The notes beneath the pieces are model-generated. The model had not been told where the DNA came from and made no database searches. It saw only the letters and a list, made by a program, of their open reading frames with translations. 64,000 nucleotides of DNA from Nocardioides astragali. GTDB taxonomy: Bacteria > Actinomycetota > Actinomycetes > Propionibacteriales > Nocardioidaceae. The DNA is taken from the NCBI RefSeq assembly GCF_024436375.1, contig NZ_JAFMZM010000003.1, positions 697,544-761,543 of the forward strand, written 5' to 3'. Each line of letters opens with the position of its first letter. Position 1 is the first letter of the stretch. Below are positions 22,605 through 30,577 of the stretch, piece by piece. The position numbers and the translations under genes were made by a program.

Positions 22605-24110
22605 TCATCTCGGTACGCCGGACCTCGGCGTCGTGGAGCCGGTGATCCAGGAGTCGAAGAACGCCGACAGCTCGCGCCCGGTCTCCCTTTCCCAGTGGGC
22701 GAAGATCTCCTCGCGGGTCACCGAGGTGTTGTCGTTGTCGGTCAGCCAGGAACGGGCGATGCGGAAGAACTCCTCGTCGCCGAGCTCGACGCGCAGCTCG
22801 TTCCACATGAGCCCGGGGGTCGTGTAGATGTTGGAGCCGCCGAACTGCCGCGGGTCGTAGTCGCCGGGCGGGCCGTATTCGTCACGCAGGCCCTGGTCGG
22901 CCGCCCGGGCGCTCTGGAGGCTCTCGCGCAACGACTGGATCTCGTGCTCGTCCTGGTAGATCCACTGCATCAGCATCGTCATGCCCTCGTTGAGCCAGAC
23001 GTCGCGCCAGTCCGCGGGCGAGACCTGGTCGCCGTACCACTGGTGCACCAGCTCGTGGGCGATCACCTGCGGCGACAGGACGTACTCGTTGTTGCCCAGC
23101 GTCACCATCGTCTGGGTCTCCATTGCGCTCATCGAGTCGGTGACGACGAGGCCGAGAGAGTCGAAGGGATAGGGGCCGAGCTTGGTCTCGATCCAGTCGA
23201 CGGTCGCGGCTGCGGTCTGGAGCTGGTCGAGGCGCATCACCATGCCCCGCGGGTTCCAGTAGTCCACCCTCAGGCCGTCCTCGGTGGTGTTGCTGCTGTG
23301 GGCGTAGTCGCCGATCGCGAGGGTCACGAGGTAGGACGACGCGGGCTCGGTGAGCTGCCACGACGTGGTGGTCGTGTCGTCCTCGCGGGTCAGCTCGGTG
23401 AGGTGGCCGTTGGCGATCCCGGTCCACGGCGCCGGTGCGTGCACCGTGATCTCGTAGAGCGCCTTGTCGGACGGCTGGTCGTTGACGGGGTACCACGTGT
23501 AGGCGCCGAAGGGCTCCTGCATCGTCCACACCTCGCCGGTGTCGGTGACCGTGAAGCCGGTCGTCGAGAAGTCGGAGCGGGTCGTGGGGGCCGGTGCCGG
23601 CTCCGGTGTGCCGACGTAGTCGAGGGACAGCTCGTGGCGTCGGTCGACCTCGAGGGGTGCCTTCAGGACGAGGTCCTTGCCCCGGCGCGCGAAGCCGATG
23701 GGCTCACCGTCGAGGGCGACCCGGCCCACCGTGAGCCCGGGTCCCAGGTCGAGCTGGAAGCGGGGTGCCTGACGCGCCGCCCGGAAGGTGATGACGGCCC
23801 TGCCGGTGAGCCGCTCCGCCTCCGGGTCCCAGGTGAGGTCGAGGTCGTAGAGCAGGGCGTCGACGCGCGGGTCCCCGACGTGGGGGTAGACGCTGTCCTC
23901 GACCGGGGTGGAGAGGGCCAGGTCGAGGTCCTGCTCCACCGGGTCGGTGACCGGTGCGGTCGAGCTCGGCGCGATCGCGGTCTCCTCCGAGCCTCCCGGC
24001 GTCGCGCTGGAGGGGGTCGCGAGCTCGTCGGGTCCCTCGGCGGCGGACGAGCAGCCGGCGAGGAGGGCGACGGACAGGGCGGCGGCGACCGCGGCTGTCC
24101 GCTTGGTCAT
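22605..24110 (-). CDS. Lipoprotein M1-family zinc metallopeptidase
   Basis: A 501-aa exported peptidase. The N-terminus MTKRTAAVAAALSVALLAGCSS has a lipobox, so the mature protein is a membrane-anchored lipoprotein with a Ser/Thr-rich linker. HELVHQWYGDQ (about residue 352) with NEGMTM downstream gives the HExxH-E zinc site of M1 aminopeptidases; the upstream GxMEN substrate loop is replaced by SAMETQTMVTLG. It lacks the large C-terminal domain of PepN, fitting the short secreted M1 group. The ATG overlaps the stop of the ECF sigma gene (ATGA), a tight operon. Confidence 0.87.
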   Translation of the reverse strand: MTKRTAAVAAALSVALLAGCSSAAEGPDELATPSSATPGGSEETAIAPSSTAPVTDPVEQDLDLALSTPVEDSVYPHVGDPRVDALLYDLDLTWDPEAERLTGRAVITFRAARQAPRFQLDLGPGLTVGRVALDGEPIGFARRGKDLVLKAPLEVDRRHELSLDYVGTPEPAPAPTTRSDFSTTGFTVTDTGEVWTMQEPFGAYTWYPVNDQPSDKALYEITVHAPAPWTGIANGHLTELTREDDTTTTSWQLTEPASSYLVTLAIGDYAHSSNTTEDGLRVDYWNPRGMVMRLDQLQTAAATVDWIETKLGPYPFDSLGLVVTDSMSAMETQTMVTLGNNEYVLSPQVIAHELVHQWYGDQVSPADWRDVWLNEGMTMLMQWIYQDEHEIQSLRESLQSARAADQGLRDEYGPPGDYDPRQFGGSNIYTTPGLMWNELRVELGDEEFFRIARSWLTDNDNTSVTREEIFAHWERETGRELSAFFDSWITGSTTPRSGVPR

Positions 24111-24685
24111 CGCTCGCCCCGCAACAGCGGCCGCGCGAGCTTGCGACCGTGGTGGATCTGCGCCTTCACCGTCCCGAGGGGGGCGCCGACCAGCGCGGCG
24201 ATCTCGTCGTAGGGCAGGCCGTAGACGTCGCGCAGCAGCAACGGCTCGACGTACTGCGGGTGGTCGCGCTCGATGGTGTCCATCGCCTCGAGCAGGTCGA
24301 GGCGGGTGCCGGCGATCACGCTGGTCGTGCGCGGGTCGGGACGGTCGTGGGCGCCGTCCTCGAAGTCGGTGGGCGTGGCGAGGTTCTTCAGGCGGCGGTA
24401 TGTCGTCCGGGCGCTGTTGACGGCCACGATGTGCAGCCACGTGGTGAACCGGCCGCGACCGCCCCACGAGCCGATCCTGGTGGCGACGTTGAGCATCGCC
24501 TCCTGGCAGGCGTCCTCGGCGTCACCGGAGTAGGGGAGGACCCCGCGGCAGATGTTCAGCACCCGCGGACGCACCTCCGCGAGCAGGGACTCGAGCGCGT
24601 CGCGGTCGCCGTCGCGGGCGCGGCCGGCGAGCTCGTCGATCTCGTCGGGTGCCAACGCGACCCCGTGGTCCCCCGAATAGTTCAT
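24107..24685 (-). CDS. ECF-type RNA polymerase sigma factor
   Basis: A 192-aa sigma-70 family protein. Region 2 reads AEDACQEAMLNVATRI followed by FTTWLHIVAVNSARTTYRR; region 4 has LRDVYGLPYDEIAALVGAPLGTVKAQIHHGR as the helix-turn-helix. No anti-sigma gene is adjacent; instead the operon continues into the M1 peptidase lipoprotein and AccDA. Its -10 box (TATCGT, 24697-24692) is 6 nt from the ATG and overlaps the -10 of the divergent kinase gene, so the two leaderless promoters compete for the same DNA. Confidence 0.88.
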   Translation of the reverse strand: MNYSGDHGVALAPDEIDELAGRARDGDRDALESLLAEVRPRVLNICRGVLPYSGDAEDACQEAMLNVATRIGSWGGRGRFTTWLHIVAVNSARTTYRRLKNLATPTDFEDGAHDRPDPRTTSVIAGTRLDLLEAMDTIERDHPQYVEPLLLRDVYGLPYDEIAALVGAPLGTVKAQIHHGRKLARPLLRGER

Positions 24686-24691
24686 CCCTGC

Positions 24692-24699
24692 ACGATAAT
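24692..24699. promoter_or_regulatory. Overlapping divergent -10 boxes (sigma factor and kinase genes)
   Basis: ACGATAAT reads TATCGT on the minus strand (24697-24692), 6 nt from the sigma-factor ATG, and GATAAT on the plus strand (24694-24699), 6 nt from the kinase GTG. Only 20 bp separate the two start codons, so both mRNAs should be leaderless and transcription from the two cannot initiate at once. Confidence 0.55.
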
Positions 24700-24705
24700 G
24701 CCCGG

Positions 24706-26166
24706 GTGTCCGCTCCCTCCCGCCTCGGTCGTTATCCGGTGCGTCGTCGCATCGGATCGGGAGCGTTCGCGACCGTCTGGCTCGCCTACGACGAGCACCT
24801 CGACTCCCCCGTGGCGATCAAGGTGCTCGCCGACAACTGGACCGGCGACCTCCACATCCGGCAGCGCTTCCTGGAGGAGGGCCGCTTCCTGCGCAAGGTC
24901 GAGTCGCCCCACGTGGTCACCGTCTACGACGCCGGAGAGCTCGCCGACGACCGTCCCTACCTGGTGATGGCGTACGCCGACCAGGGCACGCTGGCCGACC
25001 GTCTCGAGCTCGCCCCCCTCGAGACCTCGCAGGCCCTCACCGTGATCACCCAGGTCGGCAAGGGCCTCGCTGCTCTGCACGACCGGGGTGTCCTCCACCG
25101 CGACATCAAGCCCGCCAACGTGCTCTTCCGCACCATCGAGAACGGCCGGGGCGCGCACGTCGTCGCGATGGTCGGCGACCTCGGGCTGGGCAAGGCGATG
25201 GACATGTCGTCGCGGCTCACCATGGTCGGCGGCACCCCGACGTACGTCGCGCCCGAGCAGGCCCTGGGCGAGGGGCTGGACCCCCGTGCCGACCAGTTCT
25301 CACTGGCGGCGTTGAGCTACTACCTGCTCGCCGGACGCCAGCCCTACAACCACCAGGTCCTCGCCGCCGCGGAGGACCCGCCACCGCCCCCGCCGATGGA
25401 CATCGACAACCCCGAGGCCGAGGCGGTCGTGCTCAAGGGCCTGGCCAAGGATCGTGACGAGCGCTTCGACGACATCGAGTCCTTCACCGCCGCGCTGGTC
25501 GACGCGATGGGCGGAGAGGTGGACGACGCCCCGCAGGCGTGGATCCCGGCGGCCCCGGAGCTCACCCAGGCGGCCCCCGGGCCGGGCCTCACCGAACCCG
25601 CGGGCGACCTGCCCCCGGGGCGGGTGTCCTCCAGCGGTCGGCGCTGGCTCTGGCTCGTGGCCGGCGTGCTCGCGCTGGTCGTCGGCGGCGGGGCGGGATG
25701 GGGGCTCGAGCAGGCCGCCACCTCCGAGCGCATCATCAGGGACGACACCGAGACCATCACGGTGACCGTCCCGGAGGAGTGGGCCGCGCAGGTCGATCCC
25801 GAGCCGTGGACGCCGGTCGAGGGCCAGGAGGAGATGGCGGCCCTGGCGACGGGGGCCAGCACGGACTGGAACACCGACGCCGACCCGGCGCCGGGCGTCT
25901 TCGTGGGTCTCCTGCCCGGGGAGAAGCTGCCCTCGCGGGTGCCGCAGCACGCTGCGTGCGAGAGCTCGTCGAGTCAGCCCGTCCGCGACGAGCGGAACGG
26001 CGACAAGTCGATGACGGTCTGGTTCCGCGGATGTCCCGGTGTGAAGTTCATGGTCGAGCGCGTCATCCAGGTCAACGCCAGCCAGCTGCTCTGGGTGCAG
26101 GTGCGCAGCGACGACCAGGGCGAGGCCCGCCGGGTGCTCGACTCGGTGGACACGGCCGGCATTTGA
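24706..26166 (+). CDS. Transmembrane serine/threonine protein kinase
   Basis: A 486-aa Hanks-type kinase. Visible elements: RRIGSGAFATVW (Gly loop), AIKVLAD (Lys), HRDIKPANVLF at about residue 131 (catalytic loop), GDLGLGKAM (DFG replaced by DLG) and GTPTYVAPEQAL. A Pro-rich juxtamembrane linker precedes one membrane segment (WLWLVAGVLALVVGGGAGW, residues about 314-334), then an about 150-residue outer domain with two cysteines and no PASTA repeat. The GTG at 24706 is chosen because the frame upstream overlaps the divergent sigma gene and a -10 lies exactly 6 nt before it. It probably senses an extracellular cue. Confidence 0.87.
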   Translation: MSAPSRLGRYPVRRRIGSGAFATVWLAYDEHLDSPVAIKVLADNWTGDLHIRQRFLEEGRFLRKVESPHVVTVYDAGELADDRPYLVMAYADQGTLADRLELAPLETSQALTVITQVGKGLAALHDRGVLHRDIKPANVLFRTIENGRGAHVVAMVGDLGLGKAMDMSSRLTMVGGTPTYVAPEQALGEGLDPRADQFSLAALSYYLLAGRQPYNHQVLAAAEDPPPPPPMDIDNPEAEAVVLKGLAKDRDERFDDIESFTAALVDAMGGEVDDAPQAWIPAAPELTQAAPGPGLTEPAGDLPPGRVSSSGRRWLWLVAGVLALVVGGGAGWGLEQAATSERIIRDDTETITVTVPEEWAAQVDPEPWTPVEGQEEMAALATGASTDWNTDADPAPGVFVGLLPGEKLPSRVPQHAACESSSSQPVRDERNGDKSMTVWFRGCPGVKFMVERVIQVNASQLLWVQVRSDDQGEARRVLDSVDTAGI

Positions 26167-26178
26167 GCGCCCGCCGGC

Positions 26179-26811
26179 TCAGTCCATCCTGGTGCCGTCG
26201 GCGACCCGGGCGACCAGGTCGCTCATGCCGTCCACGTCGACCTTGCGCCCAGTCACGGCGACCTCGAGCTGGGCGTTGTCGGAGCCGGTGAGGTCGCGCC
26301 ACGCGAGGAAGCCGTGGCGCAGGTGGTTGGACGTGACGTAGGTGTAGTGGAGGCTGTCCTCGGTCCGCTCGACGACGACCATGTTGTCCTCGTCCTCGTC
26401 GAGCTCGGCGATCCTGTTGTCCAGCGTCCAGGTGATCGAGCGCCGGTTGCTCAGCACCTGCTCGACGCGCAGGTAGTAGCCGAAGTCCGCGTCGTCGGGC
26501 GGGCGCCACTGCCACTCGTTGAGCGAGTTGGTGAAGAAGGTCCACCCCTTCGGGGCAGGCACCGACATCTGGAAGGGGCCGCTGCCGACGCGTTGACGTA
26601 CGAGCTCGACGGACGGCTCCAGCGGTGGCGTGCGCGCGTCCGGGAGGAGGTCAGGGACCGGGTCGATGGGCAGGCTCGGCGACTGGGCCGCGACCGGTGC
26701 GGCGACCCCGTCGCCGGTCGCCCCCTCGGTCAGTCCCCAGGAGACGGCGAACCCGCCGCCGGCGCCCATCGCCAGCAGCGCAGCCACCACAGCAGGCCCC
26801 CGCCATGTCAC
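26179..26811 (-). CDS. Exported or membrane-anchored protein, tandem paralogue A
   Basis: A 210-aa protein with an uncleaved or poorly defined N-terminal signal (GPAVVAALLAMGAGGGFAVSW), a Pro-rich linker, and an outer domain starting FQMSVPAPKGWTFFTNSLNEW. It is a paralogue of the next gene: both begin M-x-WRGPAV and share the P-x-GW-x-x-x-x-N-x-x-N-E-W block, a central RVEQ/RIEQ strand and a C-terminal DLVARVADG/DLITRVAEG. The kinase encoded convergently ends 12 nt away and its outer domain begins with a similar VPEEW segment, so a functional link is possible but unproven. TAGAGT overlapping the upstream stop codon is a leaderless -10. Confidence 0.65.
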   Translation of the reverse strand: MTWRGPAVVAALLAMGAGGGFAVSWGLTEGATGDGVAAPVAAQSPSLPIDPVPDLLPDARTPPLEPSVELVRQRVGSGPFQMSVPAPKGWTFFTNSLNEWQWRPPDDADFGYYLRVEQVLSNRRSITWTLDNRIAELDEDEDNMVVVERTEDSLHYTYVTSNHLRHGFLAWRDLTGSDNAQLEVAVTGRKVDVDGMSDLVARVADGTRMD

Positions 26812-26817
26812 GGCGTG

Positions 26818-26823
26818 ACTCTA
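26818..26823 (-). promoter_or_regulatory. Putative -10 box of a leaderless transcript (gene starting at 26811)
   Basis: TAGAGT on the minus strand, 6 nt from GTG 26811, shares its TAG with the stop codon of the upstream paralogue. Confidence 0.45.
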
Positions 26824-27474
26824 GGACACCGGCCCCGCCGAGGCGCCGCGCATGCCCTCCGCCACGCGCGTGATCAGGTCCTTCGTGCCCTCGACGTCCC
26901 GCTCCCGGCCGTGGACGACGATCTCGACATCGGCCTGTCCGCTGTCGTCGAGGTCGAGCCAGTGCATGAAGCTGTGGCGGGCGTTGTCCTCGTTGCTGCG
27001 GTAGGTGTACTCCAGCGTCTGGGCGCCCCGGTCGATGATGCGGACGTCCTCCTGCTCGTCCTGCAGCCGGGCCACGCGGATGTCGATGGCGTCCTCGATG
27101 GTGATGTCCTGGCTGTTGATCTGCTCGATCCGCATCACGTAGGTGTTGTTGGAGGTGCCCGGCTGCTTCCACTTCCACTCGTTCGTGGCGTTGGCAATGG
27201 TCGTCCAGCCGCGCGGCACCGGGAAGGTGATCTCGAACTTGCCGGTGCCGACGGTGGCCGGCTTCATCGGGATGTCGGGCTCCAGGGCCGGGTCGGGGGG
27301 GTCCGGCGCGTACGGCCTCGGTGGCTGGAGCGGGCTCGAGGGGCTGGCGGCCTCCACGGGCGCGGCCGCACCCTCCCCGGTTGTCGTTTCGCGCGACTGT
27401 CCCGACGCGGCGTAGCCGCTCCAGGTGCCCAGCGCCAGGAGCGTGACGAGCACCGCAGGCCCCCGCCATTCCAT
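26821..27474 (-). CDS. Exported or membrane-anchored protein, tandem paralogue B
   Basis: A 217-aa protein built like its neighbour: N-terminal hydrophobic segment (GPAVLVTLLALGTWSGYAAS), acidic/Pro-rich linker to about residue 70, then an outer domain FEITFPVPRGWTTIANATNEW. It has no lipobox or catalytic motif. It was probably duplicated to give the gene at 26179, 9 nt downstream; each has its own -10 box (here TAGGCT at 27486-27481, 6 nt from the ATG). Function unknown. Confidence 0.65.
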   Translation of the reverse strand: MEWRGPAVLVTLLALGTWSGYAASGQSRETTTGEGAAAPVEAASPSSPLQPPRPYAPDPPDPALEPDIPMKPATVGTGKFEITFPVPRGWTTIANATNEWKWKQPGTSNNTYVMRIEQINSQDITIEDAIDIRVARLQDEQEDVRIIDRGAQTLEYTYRSNEDNARHSFMHWLDLDDSGQADVEIVVHGRERDVEGTKDLITRVAEGMRGASAGPVS

Positions 27475-27480
27475 GCGTCG

Positions 27481-27486
27481 AGCCTA
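27481..27486 (-). promoter_or_regulatory. Putative -10 box of a leaderless transcript (gene starting at 27474)
   Basis: TAGGCT on the minus strand ends 6 nt from the ATG. Confidence 0.5.
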
Positions 27487-27560
27487 TCCGGGTGTGCCGC
27501 CGGTCTGGTCCATCGCCGGGCGGGGGTGCGCAGATCATCGGTCGGGAGGACGATCTCGAG

Positions 27561-28790
27561 ATGGGGACACGATGGGCCGTGCGCGCCGACCGCGCCTTCG
27601 ACGGCGTGAGGTTCCTGCCTGGTGGCGCGACCGTCGTGATCAAGGGGGAGCGCATCGTGGGCGTCGAGCCGGCAGACTTCGCGCTGCCTGACGGCGTACC
27701 AGTCGCGCAGGTCAGCGGCACGCTCCTGCCGGGGCTCGTCGACTGCCACGTGCACCTCGTCGCCAGCGGCGCGTTCCCCGGCGCGCCGGGCAGCCTGGAG
27801 TGGGCGGGTGGGGCGGACGTCTCGGCGGTCGACGAGGTGATCACCGAGAGCCTGCGGGCCCAGGTCGCGGCCGGGGTGACGACGGTGCGCGACCTGGGGG
27901 ACGTGGGCTTCCGCGTCCTCGATCACCGGGATCGCCACGGCGAGGGCCTGCCCCGGGTCGTGGCGGCCGGTCCCCCCATCACGACGCCCGCCGGGCACTG
28001 CCACTTCCTCGGCGGTGACGTCGACCCCGACGCCCCCGGGGCGCTGGAGCGAGCGGCGACGGAGCGTGCCGAGCGCGGAGTCGACCTGGTGAAGGTGATG
28101 GCCAGCGGGGGTTTCCTCACACCGGGCAGCGACCAGCTCGGAGCGCAGTTCGACCGGGCGAGCCTGCGCCGCCTCGTGGACGCCTCGCACGCGGCCGGTC
28201 TGCGGATCGTGGCACACACGCACTCGATCACGGGTGCCGAGGTGGCGCTCGACGCCGGCGTCGACGGGCTCGAGCACTTCACCTGCCTGGCGGACGGTGG
28301 CGCCGCGGCCTCCCCGGAGCTGCTGGACCGCGTGGCAGCGGCCGGGGTCACCGTCGACCCCACACTGGGCCGTGACGCGTCCCGCTTCCCACCGGTGTCC
28401 CAGATGCCGCCGCACGTCCTGGAGATGCTGGCCCGGATCGGCATCACCGACCGCGACGCCCACTTCGAGCAGATGGCGCGCAACTCGCTGCGCCTGCGCG
28501 AGCACGGCATCCGGGTCGTGTCCGGGCTGGACGCCGGAGCGATGCCGGCCAAGCTGCACGGACACCTGTGGCGATCGGTCGCCGAGCTGGTGCACGGCGG
28601 GTGGCCGGTCGACGACGCGTTGGCGACCGCGACCTCGGTGGCGGCCGACGACTGCGGGGTCGACGCGGGCCGGCTGGTCGCCGGGCGTCTTGCCGACCTG
28701 CTCGTCGTCGACGGAGATCTGTCCTCCGACGTCGAGGCGCTGGCTCGTCCGGTCGCGGTGTGGCTGGGCGGGGTCAGGGCCGCGACGTGA
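27561..28790 (+). CDS. Amidohydrolase family protein (imidazolonepropionase/prolidase-like)
   Basis: A 409-aa metal-dependent hydrolase. It has the DCHVHL HxH metal motif after LLPGLV, a lysine in DLVKVMASGG that may be carboxylated, HTHSI and GLEHFTC for the further metal histidines, and GLDAGAMP for the catalytic Asp. The family cleaves amide or ester bonds of small cyclic or peptide substrates in the cytoplasm. The start at ATG 27561 is set by GGGAGGA at 27544-27550. It is followed 23 nt later by a second amidohydrolase of another subfamily with its own -10. Confidence 0.82.
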   Translation: MGTRWAVRADRAFDGVRFLPGGATVVIKGERIVGVEPADFALPDGVPVAQVSGTLLPGLVDCHVHLVASGAFPGAPGSLEWAGGADVSAVDEVITESLRAQVAAGVTTVRDLGDVGFRVLDHRDRHGEGLPRVVAAGPPITTPAGHCHFLGGDVDPDAPGALERAATERAERGVDLVKVMASGGFLTPGSDQLGAQFDRASLRRLVDASHAAGLRIVAHTHSITGAEVALDAGVDGLEHFTCLADGGAAASPELLDRVAAAGVTVDPTLGRDASRFPPVSQMPPHVLEMLARIGITDRDAHFEQMARNSLRLREHGIRVVSGLDAGAMPAKLHGHLWRSVAELVHGGWPVDDALATATSVAADDCGVDAGRLVAGRLADLLVVDGDLSSDVEALARPVAVWLGGVRAAT

Positions 28791-28801
28791 GGGGCACCTC
28801 C

Positions 28802-28807
28802 TACGGT
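28802..28807 (+). promoter_or_regulatory. Putative -10 box of a leaderless transcript (YtcJ-like gene)
   Basis: TACGGT ends 6 nt before ATG 28814. Confidence 0.45.
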
Positions 28808-28813
28808 GGCCCC

Positions 28814-30304
28814 ATGCTCATCAGCAACGCCCGTCTCGTCGCGGTCACCCACGAGGTGCCGGGCCCGGTCGACGTACGCGTCGAGGCAGGGGGGGTGGCT
28901 GAGGTCGGCACAGGTCTCGACCGCGCGGTCGGTGAGGAGTCGTACGACGCCGCCGGCCGCTGGCTGATGCCCGGCCTCTGGGACCAGCACGTCCACCTCG
29001 GGCAGTGGACCCTCACCTCGGCGCGGCTCGACCTGGCCCCGGCACGGTCCAGCGGTGAGGCCGTCGCGCTGGTCCGCGAGCGGCTCCAGGAGTGGCCCGA
29101 CCTGCCGGTCATCGGCTGGGGGCACCGGCCGACCGCGTGGCCGGACAACCCCACGGTCTCAGACCTCGACGCGATCGACACCGACCAGCCGATCGTGCTG
29201 ATCGCCGGCGACGGCCACCACGGCTGGCTCAACACCACGGCGCTGCACATGCTCGCCCTCCCCACCCGCGACAGCGTGGTCAGCGAGGCGGAGTGGTTCA
29301 TGGCCTACGGGCGGCTCGCCACCGTCGTCGGCACCGACGGAACCGGACCCGAGGCCTACCGCCGCTCGATGGAGGCAGCGGCCGCGCAGGGCGTGGTCGG
29401 CCTGGTCGACCTCGAGTTCAGCGGCGGCGTCGCCGACTGGGCGGCGCGATGGGCAGAGGGCGCGGACCTGGTCCGGGTGCGGCACGCCTGCTACGCCGAC
29501 GGGCTCGACGACGTCCTGGCCCGCGGCCTGCGCTCGGGCGACCCGCTCGCCGGAGACCCGCGCCTGACGATGGGGCCGCTGAAGATCATCAGCGACGGAT
29601 CCCTCAACACCCGCACCGCCTGGTGCTGCGAGCCCTACGCCGAGAAGGCGGTGCCCGGCGCCGAGGAGGGGCAGGCCAACCAGACCCCGGCCGAGCTGCG
29701 CGCGCTGCTCGCCCGCGCCGCGGCCGGTGGGATCGACGTCGCCGTTCACGCGATCGGTGACCGGGCGGTGAGCGTCGCGCTCGATGCCTTCGAGGAGACC
29801 GGTGCCCGTGGCGGCATCGAGCACGTCCAGCTCACCACCCACGACGACGTACGCCGGATGGCCGCCCTCGGCGTCCGGGCGAGCGTGCAGCCCGCCCACC
29901 TGCTCGACGACCGCGACGTGACCGAGCGGCTCTGGCCCGGTCGCGCCGAGCGCTGCTTCCCGCTGCGCTGGATGCTCGACGCCGGCGTCGACGTGGTGCT
30001 GGGCTCGGACGCGCCGGTCTCGCCACTCGATCCGTGGCTCGCCGTCGCCGCGGCCGTGCACCGCTCGGGGGACGACCGCGAGGCGTGGCACCCCGAGCAG
30101 TCCCTCACCGCACGCGAGGCGCTGGCGGCGTCGACCGACGGCTGGGGCACGGTCGCCGTCGGCCACCCCGCTGACCTCGTGCTCCTCGACGCCGACCCGC
30201 TTGACGGGATCTCCGACCGCGAGCACGCCCTGGCGCTGCGCTCCTTCGCCGACCATGTCGTCGCGACGTGGGTCGCCGGCGAGACGGCGTACTCACTGTC
30301 TTGA
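28814..30304 (+). CDS. Amidohydrolase family 3 protein, YtcJ-like
   Basis: A 496-aa amidohydrolase of the YtcJ/N-acyl-amino-acid-deacylase type. Family marks are MPGLWDQHVHLGQW (HxH), GDGHHGWLNTTAL, GPLKIISDGSLNTRTA (carboxylated Lys and following Ser/Asn block), VHAIGDRAVSVALDAFE and LGSDAPVSPLDPWLA (catalytic Asp). C-terminal VGHPADLVLLDADPL closes the composite beta domain. The natural substrate is unknown; relatives act on N-acyl or amide compounds. The ATG 28814 has no Shine-Dalgarno but a correctly spaced -10. Confidence 0.82.
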   Translation: MLISNARLVAVTHEVPGPVDVRVEAGGVAEVGTGLDRAVGEESYDAAGRWLMPGLWDQHVHLGQWTLTSARLDLAPARSSGEAVALVRERLQEWPDLPVIGWGHRPTAWPDNPTVSDLDAIDTDQPIVLIAGDGHHGWLNTTALHMLALPTRDSVVSEAEWFMAYGRLATVVGTDGTGPEAYRRSMEAAAAQGVVGLVDLEFSGGVADWAARWAEGADLVRVRHACYADGLDDVLARGLRSGDPLAGDPRLTMGPLKIISDGSLNTRTAWCCEPYAEKAVPGAEEGQANQTPAELRALLARAAAGGIDVAVHAIGDRAVSVALDAFEETGARGGIEHVQLTTHDDVRRMAALGVRASVQPAHLLDDRDVTERLWPGRAERCFPLRWMLDAGVDVVLGSDAPVSPLDPWLAVAAAVHRSGDDREAWHPEQSLTAREALAASTDGWGTVAVGHPADLVLLDADPLDGISDREHALALRSFADHVVATWVAGETAYSLS

Positions 30305-30350
30305 GGTCCACTTGGGCGCTGGTGGGGTCGCCTGTCGCACGCTACGGCCC

Positions 30351-30478
30351 GACTCGAGCGACCATAAGGCCGCTTGAGTCGGGATATGGGCGGTGGCACG
30401 GACTGGTGACGACATATGGCCGCTCATCACACGGTATGGCGCCACGCGAGCGACCATATGGCCGCTCGAGTGGCCACA
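30351..30478. repeat. Cluster of degenerate palindromes around a CCATATGG-type core
   Basis: Units: 30351-30380 (GACTCGAGCG...CGCTTGAGTC), about 30405-30430 (GACATATGGCCGCTC) and 30447-30468 (CGAGCGACCATATGGCCGCT...), plus a shorter CCACATGG near 30474. They fill the 273-nt gap between the YtcJ-like gene and the des operon promoter. The word ATCACACGGTATGG inside resembles the palindromes at 21035 and 52297. Confidence 0.6.
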
Positions 30479-30534
30479 TGGCGGGCTGACCGTCCGTGTG
30501 ACGCGGGACACGTAGCGCTCGATCCCGAGTTCAG

Positions 30535-30553
30535 TAAGGTAAGCCTTACCTAA
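30535..30553 (+). promoter_or_regulatory. Iron box (DmdR/IdeR-type operator) of the des operon
   Basis: TAAGGTAAGCCTTACCTAA is a 19-bp near-palindrome close to the DtxR-family consensus TTAGGTTAGGCTAACCTAA. It ends 24 nt before the GTG of desA and 10 nt before its ribosome-binding site, so iron-loaded regulator should block transcription. Confidence 0.85.
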
Positions 30554-30577
30554 TTGACTCTCGGAGGGACTCGTCTC

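Noticed and set aside
30351..30478. Repeats upstream of the des operon considered as a CRISPR array
   Set aside because: The units are palindromic, differ in length and spacing, have no uniform spacers, and no cas gene is present.
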